Shown: positions 36,601-48,974, numbered from the stretch's first letter. The stretch is 64,000 bases of DNA from Allium sativum (GCA_030737875.1 CM060909.1:30587659-30651658); one strand, 5' to 3'. Notes: generated from the letters alone by a model not told the origin. Translations and numbers: made by a program.

Positions 36601-37938
36601 TTCTTCAAACACATCCGGATATTCCCGGACTACTCTGACAGAACACAAACTCTCGACCGAAGCATCGAGCGATTCAAGATAACTTAGCAAAACAGATTCC
36701 ATGGGATTGCAAGAGATCTCGAGAGTGTTACCCAAGCGGGTCATGAGCCTGACAACTCTCCTTTCGCAATCAAGAACGGCACCATTACTGGATAACCAGT
36801 CCATGCCCAAGATCAACCCATAGCCCGTGAAGCCCAATACAAAAGCATCACATCTAAACTCAACGCTAAGTATAGAAATCTTCAAACCCAAACATATCAT
36901 AGACAGATATATGGAGCCCCCAATTGGGTTTGAGACAACCAAGGGATCATCAACTAGACTGGTGTCTAAGTGCAGTGACTCAACTAACGATGATGAGATA
37001 AAATAATGCGATGCGCCAGAGTCAAACAAAGTACGAACTGGATGATCAAACAGAAAAACCAGACTTTCAACGGAAATAGTTCTACCTCTCTGCTGAATCG
37101 GTGGAACTGAGAGAACCTGAACTTGCCCCCCTGACTGAGGTGGTGCTATAAGAGCTTGCACCTGGCCTCCTGAGGTAGACCCCGTCTTCTGCCCCTTCTT
37201 TGGGCAGTTTTTCACAAGATGCCCTGCTTCACCACAATGAAAGCAACCGGTTTTCTTCTTTTTGCGACAATCCTTACTAAGGTGTCCTGGTGTTCCACAA
37301 TTGAAGCACTTCTTCTTCGTCTTCTTTTTGTCACCATTGCCTTTTCCGCCCTTGCCTTGTTGTTGCTGTTGCGGTTTCTTCTGATCCCCCTTTTTCTCTG
37401 GTGCCTTAGAATTCTTATCATCCTCATGCATAAGTGCCATGTAGACAAGCTTCTCAAAAGTGGCCCCCATAGGAATGTGAGTCATAGCTATTCCTTGCAA
37501 TGGTTCGTTCAAGCCTCTAACGAACCTCAAAGCCTTCTTCTCCGGTGTATTCACCAACTCTATGCCAAACCTTGCTAATTGATTGAATTTGTTGACATAT
37601 TCTTTCACCGTGAGATTCCCTTGCTTCAAATTCAAGAACTTCTCCATAAACAGATTCTCTTCCGCCCTTGAGAGAAACTTAGCCCCAAACCTTTGCTTAA
37701 AATCTGCCCAAGAGTCAACAGGGCGTTCTCCATTAGTGACCTCCCACCAGAATGAGGCCTCTCCCTTCATTAACCAAGCCGCCAACTTGACTTTCTTTCC
37801 CTCTTCCACTTCAAAGATATCTAGCAACTCTTCCACTTCCTTAAGCCAATCTCTAGCCTCTACGAAAGTCTCTGAACCAAGAAAAGGTTTTCCTCCTATA
37901 GCCTTGAACTCCTTGCAAACCTTAGCAAAATTATCCAC
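33649..37938 (-). CDS. Gag-Pol polyprotein of element A (Tekay-type chromovirus)
   Basis: This 1,429-residue frame encodes the structural and replication enzymes of a Ty3/gypsy retrotransposon. In order it has a Gag domain (about 1-170); two CCHC zinc knuckles (211-224, 232-245); an aspartic protease with DSGA at 306-309; reverse transcriptase (about 480-670) with the catalytic FVDD at 620-623; RNase H (about 765-880) with D769, E806 and D831; and integrase with the zinc ligands H985, H992, C1022, C1025 and the catalytic D1055, D1116, E1152. A GPF motif lies near 1290, followed by a C-terminal chromodomain (about 1365-1402) with the conserved ATWE. All catalytic residues checked are present. 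Protease-to-chromodomain order and sequence style fit Tekay/Del. The natural start is probably the upstream Met at 38076, separated by one stop. The Met at 37938 opens right at the conserved Gag domain. Confidence 0.95.
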   Translation of the reverse strand: MDNFAKVCKEFKAIGGKPFLGSETFVEARDWLKEVEELLDIFEVEEGKKVKLAAWLMKGEASFWWEVTNGERPVDSWADFKQRFGAKFLSRAEENLFMEKFLNLKQGNLTVKEYVNKFNQLARFGIELVNTPEKKALRFVRGLNEPLQGIAMTHIPMGATFEKLVYMALMHEDDKNSKAPEKKGDQKKPQQQQQGKGGKGNGDKKKTKKKCFNCGTPGHLSKDCRKKKKTGCFHCGEAGHLVKNCPKKGQKTGSTSGGQVQALIAPPQSGGQVQVLSVPPIQQRGRTISVESLVFLFDHPVRTLFDSGASHYFISSSLVESLHLDTSLVDDPLVVSNPIGGSIYLSMICLGLKISILSVEFRCDAFVLGFTGYGLILGMDWLSSNGAVLDCERRVVRLMTRLGNTLEISCNPMESVLLSYLESLDASVESLCSVRVVREYPDVFEEVKGLPPKREIDFRIYLVDNAKPVSLPVRHMAPRERRELHKQVGELLEKGFIRRSISEWGAPVVFATKADGSLRLCVDYRELNKLTKKNRHPLPRIDDLFDQLVGASVFSQMDLATGFHQLRVAEDSIEKTAFRTPDGFYEWLVMPFGLTNAPAYFVDLMSRVFREYLNKFVVVFVDDILVFSKNEEEHALHLKEVLETLRAHSLKAKFSKCHFWRREVRFLGHVVSKEGIAVDPAKIVSIQDWKVPRNATEVRSFLGLAGYYRKFIKDFAKISAPLTRLTKKNLVFSWDVDCDDAFRRLKRALTTAPVLVLPDGSKPFVVYTDACGTGLGAVLMQEGRVIAYGGRQLRVHEKNYPTHDLELAAIVFALKSWRHYLLGERFELFTDHKSLKYLFSQKDLNLRQQRWMEFLASYDFEIAYTPGKGNVVADALSRKRLSLSPLFVERRSLEFLSLFDFRPSVDFVPGLLASLEVRPTLLRRIGEAQRDDPQLVVLVEKLIRGESSSHLGRYTIDDKGWLHRDGRLCVPQDEGLKKAILDDAHRSRMTIHPGGDKMYQDMKRVFFWAGMKKDVAEYVARCLVCQQVKVEQRKPGGLLHPLEVPQWKWDSVSMDFIDGLPRSRKGNTGIWVVVDRLTKSAHFIPVKSKRTAPWLASVYVREIVRLHGVPSSIVSDRDPIFTSEFWRSLQEAVGTQLCLSTAYHPQTDGQTERVNRILEDLLRLCILDFGGTWEEHLPLVEFAYNNSFQSSIGMAPFEALYGRPCRSPTCWWESTDKILLGPDMVRETSEKIDLIRKRMKAAQDRQKSYADRRRTDLEFEVGDMVFVKVSPLRNVVRFGSVGKLAPRFVGPFPIKERIGRMAYRVELPDRLSGVHDVFHVSHLRKCLHETAEVVEPSLLRDVEVERDATIRRAPTRILGSETRKLRNREVQLVKVQWGDDESNATWETEAKMRSLYPFLFESMSFNFSFIACLVLILSLVYPLANTYDL

Positions 37939-38076
37939 TCTAGGCTGAGGAGGAGGAGCGGTTGTCTATGGTGTAGTAGCATTGGCCGGACCCGCAGCCG
38001 CGGCCCTAGCCTCTTGCAACCTCCTATACCATAGTGGTATAACTAAACCCTCCGGGATGTTAAGATCTTCAGCCAT
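37939..38076 (-). pseudogene. Gag N-terminal segment of A, with in-frame stop
   Basis: An ATG at 38076 opens a segment beginning MAEDLNIPEG, matching the B gag start MAEDLAIPDG. It reads in the same frame as the main polyprotein but meets TAG at 37966-37968, in the variable Pro/Ala-rich linker. Without that codon the frame would be continuous for 1,475 positions. Because the LTRs are nearly identical, the stop is either very recent or was present in the copied parent. Confidence 0.85.
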
Positions 38077-38262
38077 GCTGAAACGAAAGAGGAAAGATTC
38101 AAAAAGGAGATTCCGAAAGATAAAGATATGGCTATTGGGGATTATGCTTTTCTTTTTCAAAAACTTTTTCTCTTAGAAGACATGCTTTTAAAAATCCTTT
38201 CTTCGAAAATACTCTTAGAAAGTAGTTTTTCTCAAAAATTTTATCTGTTCTGGTAACCTTAA
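38077..38262 (-). other. A leader between PBS and gag
   Basis: This 186-bp, T/A-rich leader on the - strand includes a short in-frame upstream extension (to 38160) with its own ATG. No structure is recognised. Confidence 0.55.
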
Positions 38263-38274
38263 GCTCTGATACCA
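38263..38274 (-). other. Primer binding site of A (tRNA-iMet type)
   Basis: On the - strand, tggtatcagagc starts two bases after the 5' LTR end. Confidence 0.94.
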
Positions 38275-38276
38275 CG

Positions 38277-41200
38277 TGTAACACCCCACTCCCGCTATGA
38301 TCACTCACTAAGGGAATGCCATAGCATCGGTGGAGTATTTTAGTGAATGTAGAACAGAAAAATTACAACAAGACAGATAGAAATAGTACTTGAAATTTTA
38401 AAACATCATCTCATAACAGCGGAAGTAAAACATGTCTGGTTACATCATAAAACCACAATAAAGGTCAAGTACAATATCCATCAAAATAAAGAAGTACATA
38501 ATCCCACTCTCATACAATAGCCAAACAAAAGAAAAGATAACTGGATAACTGGAGCTTTACATCTATCCAAGCTCCTAAAGACTGGAACAGCAATCCGATC
38601 AAGCTCCACTACTGCTAGGATCCACCGTAGGACCTGAGGGTTGGGAAAAAGATAAAAACAACAGGGTCAGACATAAGTCTGAGCGAGTCCTATAACTTTA
38701 ACAATACAATCGTTAAAGTAACCAGAGAAGACATAAACTGATATACGGTAACATATAGGGATGAATGGCTACCCTAAGCAGTCAACTAAACGAAGATAAA
38801 GGATAAAGACGCATCTACCCTCCCTAAGGTAAATTACTAAACTGCACCACACCAGTCGTTCCTAACTTAAAGGTTGATCCCACCCAAGGACTTATAAAAT
38901 TTACTAATTAGTACCTGCGTACCCCTAGGTGACCAAGTAGGCGCCACGGGGCCCTACAATCCACTAGGTGTACACACTACTTCCCATTCGATCGGCTCCC
39001 TAACGTAGATACCCGTGCTGGCCCCACCGTGGGATGTATCATTCCCCAATGTGGCAACCTGATGGAACTAAAGGTGCACGGCTTATATCTACTCGATGCA
39101 ACAACGGCTTACCTACCAGCCCGGGCCCACTCACGCATATGAAGCCCGTTGGACTTGCGTTGCCACCGCTAACCCGTTTGCCTCTTACAGTCAAGCCCAG
39201 TATGCGTGTCCCGTCCTCGACATGGGTCGAGCCCACAAAGATACGTATGGGTTACTGGTTGAAATGGGCCTCCACAAGCTACCCACCTAAGCTTGTCCCT
39301 TTTTCTAGTATATCCCACTTAACCCTTTAATCATGTTTTAATTACATGTTCCATTTTGGTTAAGTATTCTAATCGTATTTTCTATTGCCACCCAAGGCAA
39401 CCACTAGATTTTCTCATGCCACCCGAGGCACCCACTTAACCCCTCATGTCCCTCTACATGCTAATATGGTTAAGTGTTTCTTAATTAATTAATTAAGAAC
39501 GTAACCTTTGTAAAGACCTCTCACATTAGACTGTCTTTTATGACCGCTGGTTAAGCCGGTTGGGTCCGGGCAGCCTTATGTCATAACAGAGTCTAACCTC
39601 GTGTCTTTACATTAATTACGTATTTAGTTTGTGCCTAAGACCTCTCACATTGGGCTAACATTTGTAGCAACTGGTTAAGCCGGTTGGGTCCGGGCAGTTT
39701 TACGCTACAAGTGAGTCCAACCTCGTGTCTTAGTCAATTAATTACACCTAATTAATCACCCTCATAATTTTATATTAATTATCCCTAATTAATCAAGTTT
39801 TCTTAACATGGGTAGACCTAACTTAATAGGTAAATTCCCATGGGGTAGACCTAACTCAATAGGTAAATTCCCAACACATAGTATGGGTACACCTAACCAA
39901 ATAGGCAAATTCCCATACTATGTTTATTTATTTTGTGTTATGCATAATTATATTAATTTCACACAATCTTATTAACTTATGCATTTAATTACCCCATCGT
40001 TCCCACGTAATTTCGTTCATGATATAACACATATAAAAGGTGTCAACTTGCATATGAATGAACATGTTTCAAAGGTGCCATCTTGCATATTAACAAACAC
40101 ATAACTTGCATATGAACTTGCATAACATGTCACATAACTTGCATATAATATGTCACATAACTTACATATTCATTTTGCATAACAAACTTGCATATTAGCT
40201 TATAGACTTGCATAATGTGTCATCATGAACTTGCATATTAATAAACATGTAACTTGCATATTTACATACATGTAACTCGCATATTAACAAACATGTAACT
40301 TGCACATAAAGAAACATGTAACTTGCATATTTACATACATGTAACTTGCATATTAACAAACATGTAACTTGCATATTAACAAACATGTAACTTGCATATT
40401 TACATACATGTAACTTGCATATTAACAAACATGTAACTTGCATATTTACATACATGTAACTTGCATATTAACAAACATGTAACTTGCATATTTACATACA
40501 TGTAACTTGCATAGCATATTACCATGAACTTGCATAACATGCATATGATTACATAGCCCACAACTTGCATATTTAGCATCATGCAAACATAACATACATC
40601 ATATTAAACTTGCATAAGCTTACATACTCAACATGCATAAACATAAGATTAATGCTAACATCATATCATATGATTCAAAGCTCATTAACCCACATACAAA
40701 ACCATAAATCTCATCACATCTCATCTAATTAGTTTACCAAAAGATCATCAAAGTGATAGAAACTCACAACTAGCAACTTTGAACACCAAATGAAGAAGAT
40801 TAAGATGCTAAGAAGGGATTAGAAGTTGATTAGAGAGTGATTAGTATGCAACCCTCTTCATAAAATTAGTGGAGGCCATGAGAGCTAGCATTTTGCCATA
40901 GTTTAGTCACTAGGTTTAATTATGAATGAATTAGGGTAGGTTAGGGTCTTATTTAGATTAGGCAAGTGTTTTAGGCCATAGGATTAACCCTAGATTCAAT
41001 CCAAGCCATCAAAGCATGTCTTGGGGAAGAAGTCAAGTGTAGGAACCATCTAGGGCCTTTAGATTAAAGATGGACCATGAGAACCATTCAAATGCAAAAT
41101 CTGCACTTGAGCGAATCGGCCCACGGGTTGACAGCCAAACACCCTGGATTAACCCCTAGTCGACCCAGCGGGCTCGGGTCGACTTCAAAAATCGGCCGGT

Positions 41201-41545
41201 TCGGTTATTCCCCTCTCCCAATTCGCTGTTTTGAGCATTTTTGCATATTTATTTATTAAATTTTCAATTATATATATATATATCAATATATATATATATA
41301 TATATATATATCTACACAACCCATTTCACTTAATTAAGTATACTTTAATTTGGGAATTTTCGTGAAACTTCGCGAGGCCATATCTTGGTCATACGGACTC
41401 CGATTTTCGAAAACTCGGACTCTATTTCGCGTATTTTTCCGAGACGAACGCAATGGCATAGCCCGTTTCCCTTGATTCCCATTTTAGAATTCAATTCTGC
41501 CTCGATTTATGTTATTACAGGTTATTGAAAATACGGGTTGTTACA
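38277..41545 (-). repeat. A right (5') LTR
   Basis: It is the sister of 29849-33125, offset by 8,428 bp. It has the same twin inverted repeats (39509-39733), the same twelve-unit 23-bp array (40229-40504), two GTCGAC sites (41159 and 41178) and a shorter (ta)n tract (about 41269-41312). As the 5' LTR of a - strand element it would contain the promoter near its right end. Confidence 0.95.
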
Positions 41546-42070
41546 GATCGGCTCCCTATAAACCTAACACGTCAAGTGTTGGTGTCCATACGGCCCACAT
41601 ATGGTTGTAGTCAGACTGTGCTGGGTCCACCTTTGGGTGTATCAAGCCCTCGGGTGTCAACCCCAGACACCTAAGCAATAATGCACAGTCTAAACCTACT
41701 GGTACCCGTGCCTCGAGTTTGTCCAACACCGAACTACGTGCACGTCCGTAGCCCGCCTGGACCCGCACCGCTGTACCACTCAGCCGTCGCTTTGGTCGCT
41801 TACATCAGTCCAGTAATCGTGCCCCGCCCTAGCCTAGCCTCTAGGGTTGTAAATGATACCAAACTGGGATTACTGCTGGAACAGACCACGTTGCTAGGGT
41901 TTTCTATGAGGGTTAAGTGTGGTTTAACCCCTCACTAATCATGGATTAAATTAGCTAAGTGTAACCAACAGTTCACCACTTAACCCCATTCAATCCCTCG
42001 TATCCCCAAAATTGGTTAAGTATTAGTGGGCCATGACTTAACCCTAATCATGAGGCATTAATTTAATTGT

Positions 42071-42278
42071 ACCTTAACCTCTCACATTAGACTTTGTTGT
42101 GGTTACTAGTTAAGCCGGGCGGGTCCGGGTAGCTTTACACCACAACTTGTCTAACCTCGGGTCCCAGGTACACATGACCAACTTCTCACATTGGATCCTA
42201 TTGTTTGTAGCAACTAGTTAAGCCGGTCGGTTCCGGGTAGGTTTACGCTACAAACTCAACCCAACCTCGAGTTGGCCA
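42071..42278. other. Twin compound inverted repeats, B left LTR
   Basis: The first (42071-42169) has acct/aggt, ttagac/gtctaa, gttgtgg/ccacaac (42096-42102 with 42140-42146), cta/tag and ccgg/ccgg. The second (42175-42278) has ccaac/gttgg, a perfect 9-bp gtttgtagc/gctacaaac (42203-42211 with 42247-42255), cta/tag and ccgg/ccgg. The ctg/cag stem of A and F is cta/tag here, a compensatory pair. The right-LTR copies are at 50174-50272 and 50278-50381. Confidence 0.82.
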
Positions 42279-42546
42279 CACATGTTTTCTAAGTGTCATG
42301 TCCACTTTATTTCAAACCATAATTACAAGTTTAACTTGGGTAGACCTAACTTAATAGGTAAATTCCCAAGGGGTAGACCTAACTTAATAGGTAAATTCCC
42401 AATCTTATATTTTCATGTATTTTAAGTTTTACCCAAACCCCCCTCCCCCCAACGTCATTCTATCGCTTACATATTCGCCCTAACGCATAAGGGATAGAAA
42501 GAGGGAACTTGGCACAACATACATGATAAATCTCACATATCATAAT

Positions 42547-42906
42547 AGGCATGCATAACATGTTGGACTTGCATAACTTAGCATAGTGAACTTGCATAAC
42601 TTGTTAAACTTGCAAATCATGGTATAGTGAACTTGCATAAACATGCATAACTTGTTAAACTTGCAAATCATGGCATAGTGAACTTGCATAAACATGCATA
42701 ACTTGTTAAACTTGCAAATCATGGCATAGTGAACATGCATAACTTATCAAACATGTGTAACATGGCATAGTGAACTCGCATAAGCATGCATAACTTATTA
42801 AACATGCATAACATAGCATAGTGAACTCGCATAAGCATGCATAACTTATTAAACATGCATAACATAGCATAGTGAACTCGCATAGGCATGCATAACTCAT
42901 TAAACA
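42547..42906. repeat. 51-bp tandem array, B left LTR
   Basis: About seven units, partly diverged, with a 51-bp period contain acttgcataaacatgcataa, then cttgttaaacttgcaaatc and atggcatagtga. Because 51 is divisible by three, several frames stay open. The sister array is at about 50655-51012. Confidence 0.82.
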
Positions 42907-43443
42907 TACAAAAATCCCAACTTTCATCACATATTAACTTTAGAGTTTCTAAAGTGAAGGTAAGAGGGCTTACAAATATTATGAAGACAAAAATCCACTA
43001 ATAAAGATTGAAAAGCCCTTTATGCAAGCATATAAAAACCCAAAACAAAGCTCCAATTAACAAAAATCCCAAAACTCTAGCTTTAGCAATTAAAGCTTGC
43101 AACTTGATGATGTATGCAAGCTAATGATCATTCATACAACTTAGAAAAGCTTGTATGAACATCAAAATCTTCTTAGAATAGATTTTTGAAGAGGGTGGAG
43201 GCTAGGGTTCTTAGGTGGAGGCCATTTGAGATTTCAATTTGACATAGTTTGGTTGCTAGAGTGAATAATGAGGCTTTAGGGTAGGATTAGGGGCTTATTT
43301 ATAGAAGATTAGAGTGTTTTTAGCCCTAGGATTAACCCTAGGTTAGTTTAGGCTCGTCAGATTTAGGAATTCTCTAGAACCAAGCCACAAGACCAAGCCC
43401 AAATCAAAATGGTGCGCCAGGCAAAACTGCCTGGCTACCCCGT

Positions 43444-43505
43444 GTCGACAGGACTGTCGACAGGGAAGTCGACACCCTAAGACCCCTGTCGACATGCCTG
43501 TCGAC
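43444..43505. promoter_or_regulatory. Cluster of five GTCGAC palindromes (B left LTR)
   Basis: GTCGAC is at 43444, 43456, 43468, 43488 and 43500. The right LTR keeps three intact copies (51550, 51582, 51594); a fourth is mutated to gttgac and about 18 bp are deleted. The element-sense position is U3, about 290-340 bp from the LTR edge. A regulatory role is inferred. Confidence 0.5.
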
Positions 43506-43786
43506 ATGGGGGCCCTGGCGGGAATTTTCCCGCCTGACACCAATTAGCCCTAATCCTTGTTTTTAATTTGAAATTTAAATCTGTTTTTAGCATAGAAATT
43601 TCTGAAAACTTCAATGGGCCTTAACTGGGTCATACGGATTCCGATTTTCGAAAACTCGGACTCTATTTCGCGTATTTTTCCGAGACGAACGCAATGGCAT
43701 AGCCCGTTTCCCTTGATTCAGATTTTAGAATTAAATTCTGCCTCGATTTATGTTATAACAGGTTATTGAAAATACGGGTTGTTACA

Positions 43787-43821
43787 TTCTCCCCTCCTTA
43801 AAGGATTTCGTCCCCGAAATC
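43787..43821 (-). other. Pre-PPT hairpin and polypurine tract of B
   Basis: On the - strand, gatttcg-GGGA-cgaaatc (43821-43804) is followed by aaggaggggagaa (43799-43787), identical to A. Confidence 0.88.
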
Positions 43822-44233
43822 TTCAAGTTAGGAAGAATATATCCTACCATCCAACATCCATCTACTCAAAACATCATCCACGAGCAACCATTATCCTTAA
43901 AAGATTCTAAATGCTGTATGAACATATGCAGAAGTGTGTGTATATGTACCTATCTAATGCAAAGATTAATGAAAAATATGTTAGTGAAATGTATCCATAT
44001 GTATGCAAATCCCTAACATAATGTATAATATCTACATGCGTGCTCTATCATACATCCATATGCAACATCCATGTGATGGCATACAAATTTCATCCAAGAA
44101 TCAGCATAAACACTCATGCACATGCAATATGAGGAGTGTGTGAGCCGATCTGGTGCCTAATGTGTATCATGTATCCACGAGTAACCACTTGCAAACACTT
44201 TCAGCCATTTGCAACCATCAAACATAACATGTC

Positions 44234-47200
44234 TCAAGCACATGTTTCATCCAAAGGGTTTCTACCTAAGGTTCTCATGACAAGATTAGCACGATAACTA
44301 GATAAACATGGATAGCTAAAAGAAAGATATGCTAAACAAAGGAAAGAGATTGAGAGTGTACCCTCAAAAAGGAATGGATAAAGCCCACGCATCTTCTCCT
44401 CGGTTTCCCAAGTTGCGTCTTCTTCGGCTTCACCCCATTGGACCTTTACCAGCCTAACCTCTCGATTCCTTAGCTTCTTGGTCTCCGTCCCCAAGATACG
44501 AATCAGAGCTCTCCTCAAAGTTGATTCTTTCTCTACTTCCACGTCTTCAAGAATGCTAGGTTCAACCACCTCAGCGGACTCATGTAGGCACTTTCGGAGA
44601 TGCGAGACATGTAAGACATTATGCACTCCGGACAACTTCTCGGGCAATTGCACTTTATAAGCCATCTTCCCAATTCTCTCTATGATGGGGAAGGGTCCAA
44701 CAAATCTCGGTGCTAACTTCCCAACAGCTCCAAATCGGACCACATTCCGTAAAGGAGAAACCTTTACGAAAACCTTGTCCCCAACATCAAACTCCAAATC
44801 GGATCTTCGCTTATCAGCATAGGATTTCTGTCGGTCTTGGGCCGCCTTCATCCGTCTTCTAATCAACTCGACCTTCTCGGATGTATCTCTAATCATGTCG
44901 GGTCCAAGTATAAGCTTATCTGTAGTCTCCCACCAACATGTAGGCGACTTGCACGGCCTCCCATATAAAGCTTCAAATGGTGCCATCCCTATGCTTGCTT
45001 GATAACTGTTATTATATGCAAACTCAACAAGAGGAAGATGGTCTTCCCAAGCACCACCAAAATCCAGAATGCAAATCCTCAACAAGTCCTCAAGTACCCT
45101 ATTTACCCTTTCTGTTTGACCGTCTGTTTGTGGGTGATAGGCCGTACTCAAGTTCAACCTTGTGCCCATAGCCTCTTGCAAACTGTTCCAGAACTGACTA
45201 GTAAAGATGGGGTCTCGGTCACTGACTATGCTGGAAGGGACTCCATGTAGTCGTACTATCTCACGAAGATATACTGATGCTAGTCCAGATGCGGTCCTTT
45301 TGCTCTTTACTGGAATAAAATGAGCACTCTTCGTAAGCCTATCTACAATGACCCAAATGCTTGTATTCCCCTTCCTTGACCTTGGAAGCCCATCAATAAA
45401 GTCCATAGAAATACTCTCCCACTTCCATAGCGGGACCTCTAGAGGATGCAATAGCCCACCGGGCTTCTTCGACTCAGCTTTTACTCTCTGACAAATAACA
45501 CATCTTGAGACAAACTCGGCCACATCCTTCTTCATTCCAGGCTAGAAGAAAATGCGCTTCATATCTTTATACATCTTATCACCGCCTGGATGTATAGTCA
45601 ACTTGGAGCGATGTGCTTCCTCAAGGACTTTCCTCACCAAGTCTTCCACCATCGGAACACAAAGCCTTCCGTCTCTCCTCAGCCAACCCTTATCGTTTAT
45701 AGAATATCGAGCAAGGTGACTAGATGTATCCCCTCGAATCAGCTTATCCATGATCTCAATTATCTGAGGGTCTTCCTTCTGCGAAGCCCCAACTTGATCC
45801 AGAAGGGTAGGCCTGAGCTCTAGAGATGCCAAAGAACCGGTCATCGACTCAACTGTCAAGGAAAAATCAAAGGTTGCCAAGAACTCTAAATTCTTCATCT
45901 CAACAAATAGAGGACTTAGTGTCAACCTTTTCCTACTCAACGCATCCACTACAACATTCCCCTTGCCAGGGGTATAGGCTATATCAAAATCATAGGACGC
46001 CAAGAATTCCATCCATCTCTGCTGCCTCAAGTTCAGATCCTTCTGCGAAAAGAGATACTTTAAAGACTTATGATCAGTATACAGCTCAAATCTCTCTCCC
46101 AGAAGATAATGACGCCAGGCCTTGAGTGCATATACAATCGCTGCCAGCTCTAGATCATGGGTGGGATAATTCTTCTCGTGCACCTTAAGTTGCCTCCCAC
46201 CAAAACATATGACTCTGCCTTCTTGCATCAGAACGGCGCCCAATCCCGTGCCACAAGCATCAGTGTACACGGTAAATATCTTACCACCATCGGGTAAAGC
46301 TAGAACTGGTGCTGAGGTGAGGGCTCTCTTGAGTCTCTGAAAAGCAAGCTCACAATCCATATCCCAAGCAAAAACTAAGTTCTTCTTGGTCAACTTAGTA
46401 AGAGGAGCGGATATCTTCGCGAAGTCCTTGATGAACTTCCGGTAAAAACCCGCAAGACCTAGAAAACTTCTCACCTCGGTTGCATTCCTTGGAGCCTTCC
46501 AATCCTGAACTGCAACCACCTTAGCGGGATCCACCGCTAAGCCTTGCTTGGATACGATATGCCCAAGGAATCTAACTTCCCTTCTCCAAAAGTGGCACTT
46601 GGAGAACTTGGCCTTTAACTGGTGCGCTCTGAGCGTATCCATCACCTCTACCAGATGCCTCGCGTGCTCTTCTTCATCCTTGGAGAAGACCAGAATATCA
46701 TCCACAAAGACCACGACAAACTTATTCAAGAACTCCCGAAACACCCTACTCATCAGGTCCACGAAGTACGCGGGTGCATTCGTCAAACCGAACAGCATAA
46801 CAAGCCATTCAAAGAATCCATCTGGAGTTCTGAATGCAGTCTTGTCTATACTATCCTCAGCCACTCGGAGCTGATGAAATCTAGTAGCAAGATCAAGCTG
46901 AGAGAAAACAGAAGCACCAACAAGCTGGTCAAAGAGATCATCGATCCTCGGTAATGGGTGTCTGTTCTTCTTAGTCAGCTTATTCAATTCCCTATAATCC
47001 ACACAGAGCCGAAGAGAACCATCTGCCTTAGTAGCAAACACCACAGGCGCTCCCCATTCGGATATACTTCTTCTGATGAAGTTCTTCTCAAGCAATTCTT
47101 TCACTTGCTTGCTCAGCTCCCGTCTCTCACGCGGAGCCATGTGCCGAACGGGCAAAGAAACAGGCTTAGCATTATCCACCAGATAAATGCGAAAATCAAT

Positions 47201-48781
47201 CTCTCGTTTCGGGGGCAACCCCTTAACTTCTTCAAAAACATCTGGATAATCTCGGACCACCCTTACAGACTGAAGGGCTTCCTCTGACGAGTCGAGAGAT
47301 TCAAGATAGCACAACATGACGGGATTCTTCGGATTGCATGAAATTTCTAAGGTGTTGCCAAGGCGAGTCACAAGCCTCACAACCCTATGCTCACAATCCA
47401 GAATGGCCCCATATCGGGACAGCCAATCCATGCCCAATATCAATCCGTATCCCCTGAAACCAAGAACATATGCACTACACAAGAACTCTACGCTGAGTAT
47501 AGAGATCCTCAGATCCTCACATATCATAGATAGATGAGCAGAACCCCCAATGGGATTCGAAACACAAACGGGATCGTCCACTAAGCTAGTACTAAGGTGC
47601 AAGCTATCAACAAGATCAGATGAAATAAAGCTATGTGATGCACCAGAATCAAACAAAGTACGAACTGGAAGATCAGAGATATAAACAAGGTTCTCAACAG
47701 AAACACTACCTCGATCGGGAACTGGAGCGGTATTGAGAGCATGAACTTGCCCTCCTGAAGGTCCAGCCTGTCCTTTCTTCTTCGGGCACTCCTTGCTGAA
47801 GTGTCCAGTCTCACCACAGGAAAAACATCCACCACTAAGCTTCCTTTTCTTCTTCCTACAATCCTTAGCAAAGTGTCCCGGCACACCACAGTAATTGCAC
47901 TTTCCCTCGCCTTTGTTGTTGTTGTTCCCCTTCTTGTTCTTGCCCTGATTCCCCTGGCTGCTTTGACCACCTTGATTGCCTTTGCCTTGAGAATCAGTCT
48001 TTTTTGCTTGAGTATCACTCGTCTTGACCTCTTTCTTCCCCTCTCCCTGAAGTAGAGCCATATTGACCAAACTCTCAAAAGTAGCTCCATGCGGAATATG
48101 TGACATCGCCAAGCCCTGCAGCGGCTCATTCAACCCTCTAGCAAATCGAAGAGCCTTCTTCTCCGGAGTGTTCACCGTATCCAAACCAAAACGGGCCAGC
48201 TGATTAAACTTGTTCACATACTCCTTAACAGACATATCACCTTGCTATAATGCAATAAACTTCTCCATCTGTAAATTCGCCTCAGCAGAAGATAGAAACT
48301 TGGCCATAAATCTAGCCCTCAAATCGGCCCAAGTCTCAACGGGCCTCGTCCCATTGGTGACCTCCCACCAATAGGCCGCTTCATCCTTCAAAAGCCACAC
48401 TGTCAATAAGATCTTCCTTTCGTCATCAATCCCAAAGATAGCAAACAAGTCCTCAGTGTCCTTCAGCCAATTCCTAGCTTCAACAAAAGATTCCGTGCCT
48501 AGGAAATTCTTGCCTCCCATCGCCTTGAAGTCTTTACAAATCTTCGTGAACTCAACCTGAGGATGCCGAGGGGGAGGAGGAGGAAGAGGAGCCTCAGCAA
48601 CAGGAGGGGGAGGAACATTAGCAATGGGAGGAGGAATATTAACATTAGGGGGAGGATTCTCAACTACAGGAGGAGGAGTGGGAGTAGGGTTTGCGGGGCC
48701 GGCTGCTGCCCTAGCTTCTAGAAGCCTCCTATACCAGAGTGGCACATTTACTCCATCCGGGATGGCAAGATCCTCAGCCAT
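44234..48781 (-). pseudogene. Gag-Pol of element B, two nonsense codons
   Basis: One frame of 1,516 codons starts at 48781 (MAEDLAIPDG) and ends at 44234. It is broken by TAG at 48245-48247, in Gag where A has Lys, and by TAG at 45542-45544, in the integrase zinc domain where A has Trp. It has no frameshift. The pieces are 48245-48781 (a Pro-rich linker then Gag), 45542-48235 (two zinc knuckles, protease DSGASH, reverse transcriptase FVDD, RNase H, start of integrase) and 44234-45535 (integrase core and chromodomain). Several conserved residues have changed: Gly to Arg in the ATGFHQL segment, Pro to Leu in MPFGL, and Ala to Val in the VADALSR segment. All are consistent with C-to-T or G-to-A transitions. 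The copy cannot be autonomous. Confidence 0.94.
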
Positions 48782-48962
48782 ACTGAAACGAAGGATAAGA
48801 TAAGATTAGATCAAGGGAACGAAGGATAACGCTAATGGCTTTTTGGGGAATAGCCTTTTTTAAAATACTAGACTTTTCTTTGGAAAATACTTTATACTTG
48901 TTTTGAAAATAGTTTTTCAAAAGTCTTTTTAAAAACTTTTTGTTCTTTCTTGTAAACCATAT
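48782..48962 (-). other. B leader between PBS and gag
   Basis: This leader of about 180 bp on the - strand is A/T-rich with runs of A. A short frame upstream of gag (48774-48986) runs through the PBS and is not a gene. Confidence 0.5.
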
Positions 48963-48974
48963 GCTCTGATACCA
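48963..48974 (-). other. Primer binding site of B (tRNA-iMet type)
   Basis: On the - strand, tggtatcagagc starts four bases inside the LTR end. Confidence 0.93.

Larger units (their letters stand above)
29849..41545 (-). mobile_element. Element A: young full-length Tekay-type chromovirus
   Basis: The LTRs at 29849-33125 (3,277 bp) and 38277-41545 (3,269 bp) flank a 5.15-kb internal region. The target duplication gatcg is at 29844-29848 and 41546-41550. Between the LTRs I see only two substitutions (near 30138 and near 33069) plus a length change in a (ta)n tract that accounts for the 8-bp difference. PBS, gag-pol and polypurine tract are in order on the - strand. It is the most recent insertion in the nest and splits the 3' LTR of B. 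Confidence 0.96.
41551..43786 (-). repeat. B left (3') LTR, part 2
   Basis: This resumes after the second gatcg (41546-41550) and ends gggttgttaca at 43786. Joined to part 1 it gives about 2.93 kb, against 2.90 kb for the right LTR. The splice point matches the uninterrupted sequence at 49645-49652. Confidence 0.94.

Noticed and set aside
42540..42930. Open frames with repeated CMFNKLCM-like units (also 50812-51036)
   Set aside because: The 51-bp period is a multiple of three, so frames stay open through the array. The frames are not independent of the repeat.
48239..48247. Programmed readthrough at the Gag stop of B (TAG followed by CAA)
   Set aside because: The base context partly resembles the known leaky UAG-CAA type, but the next codon does not fit. 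A has a sense codon there, and B has other lesions, so simple decay is more likely.
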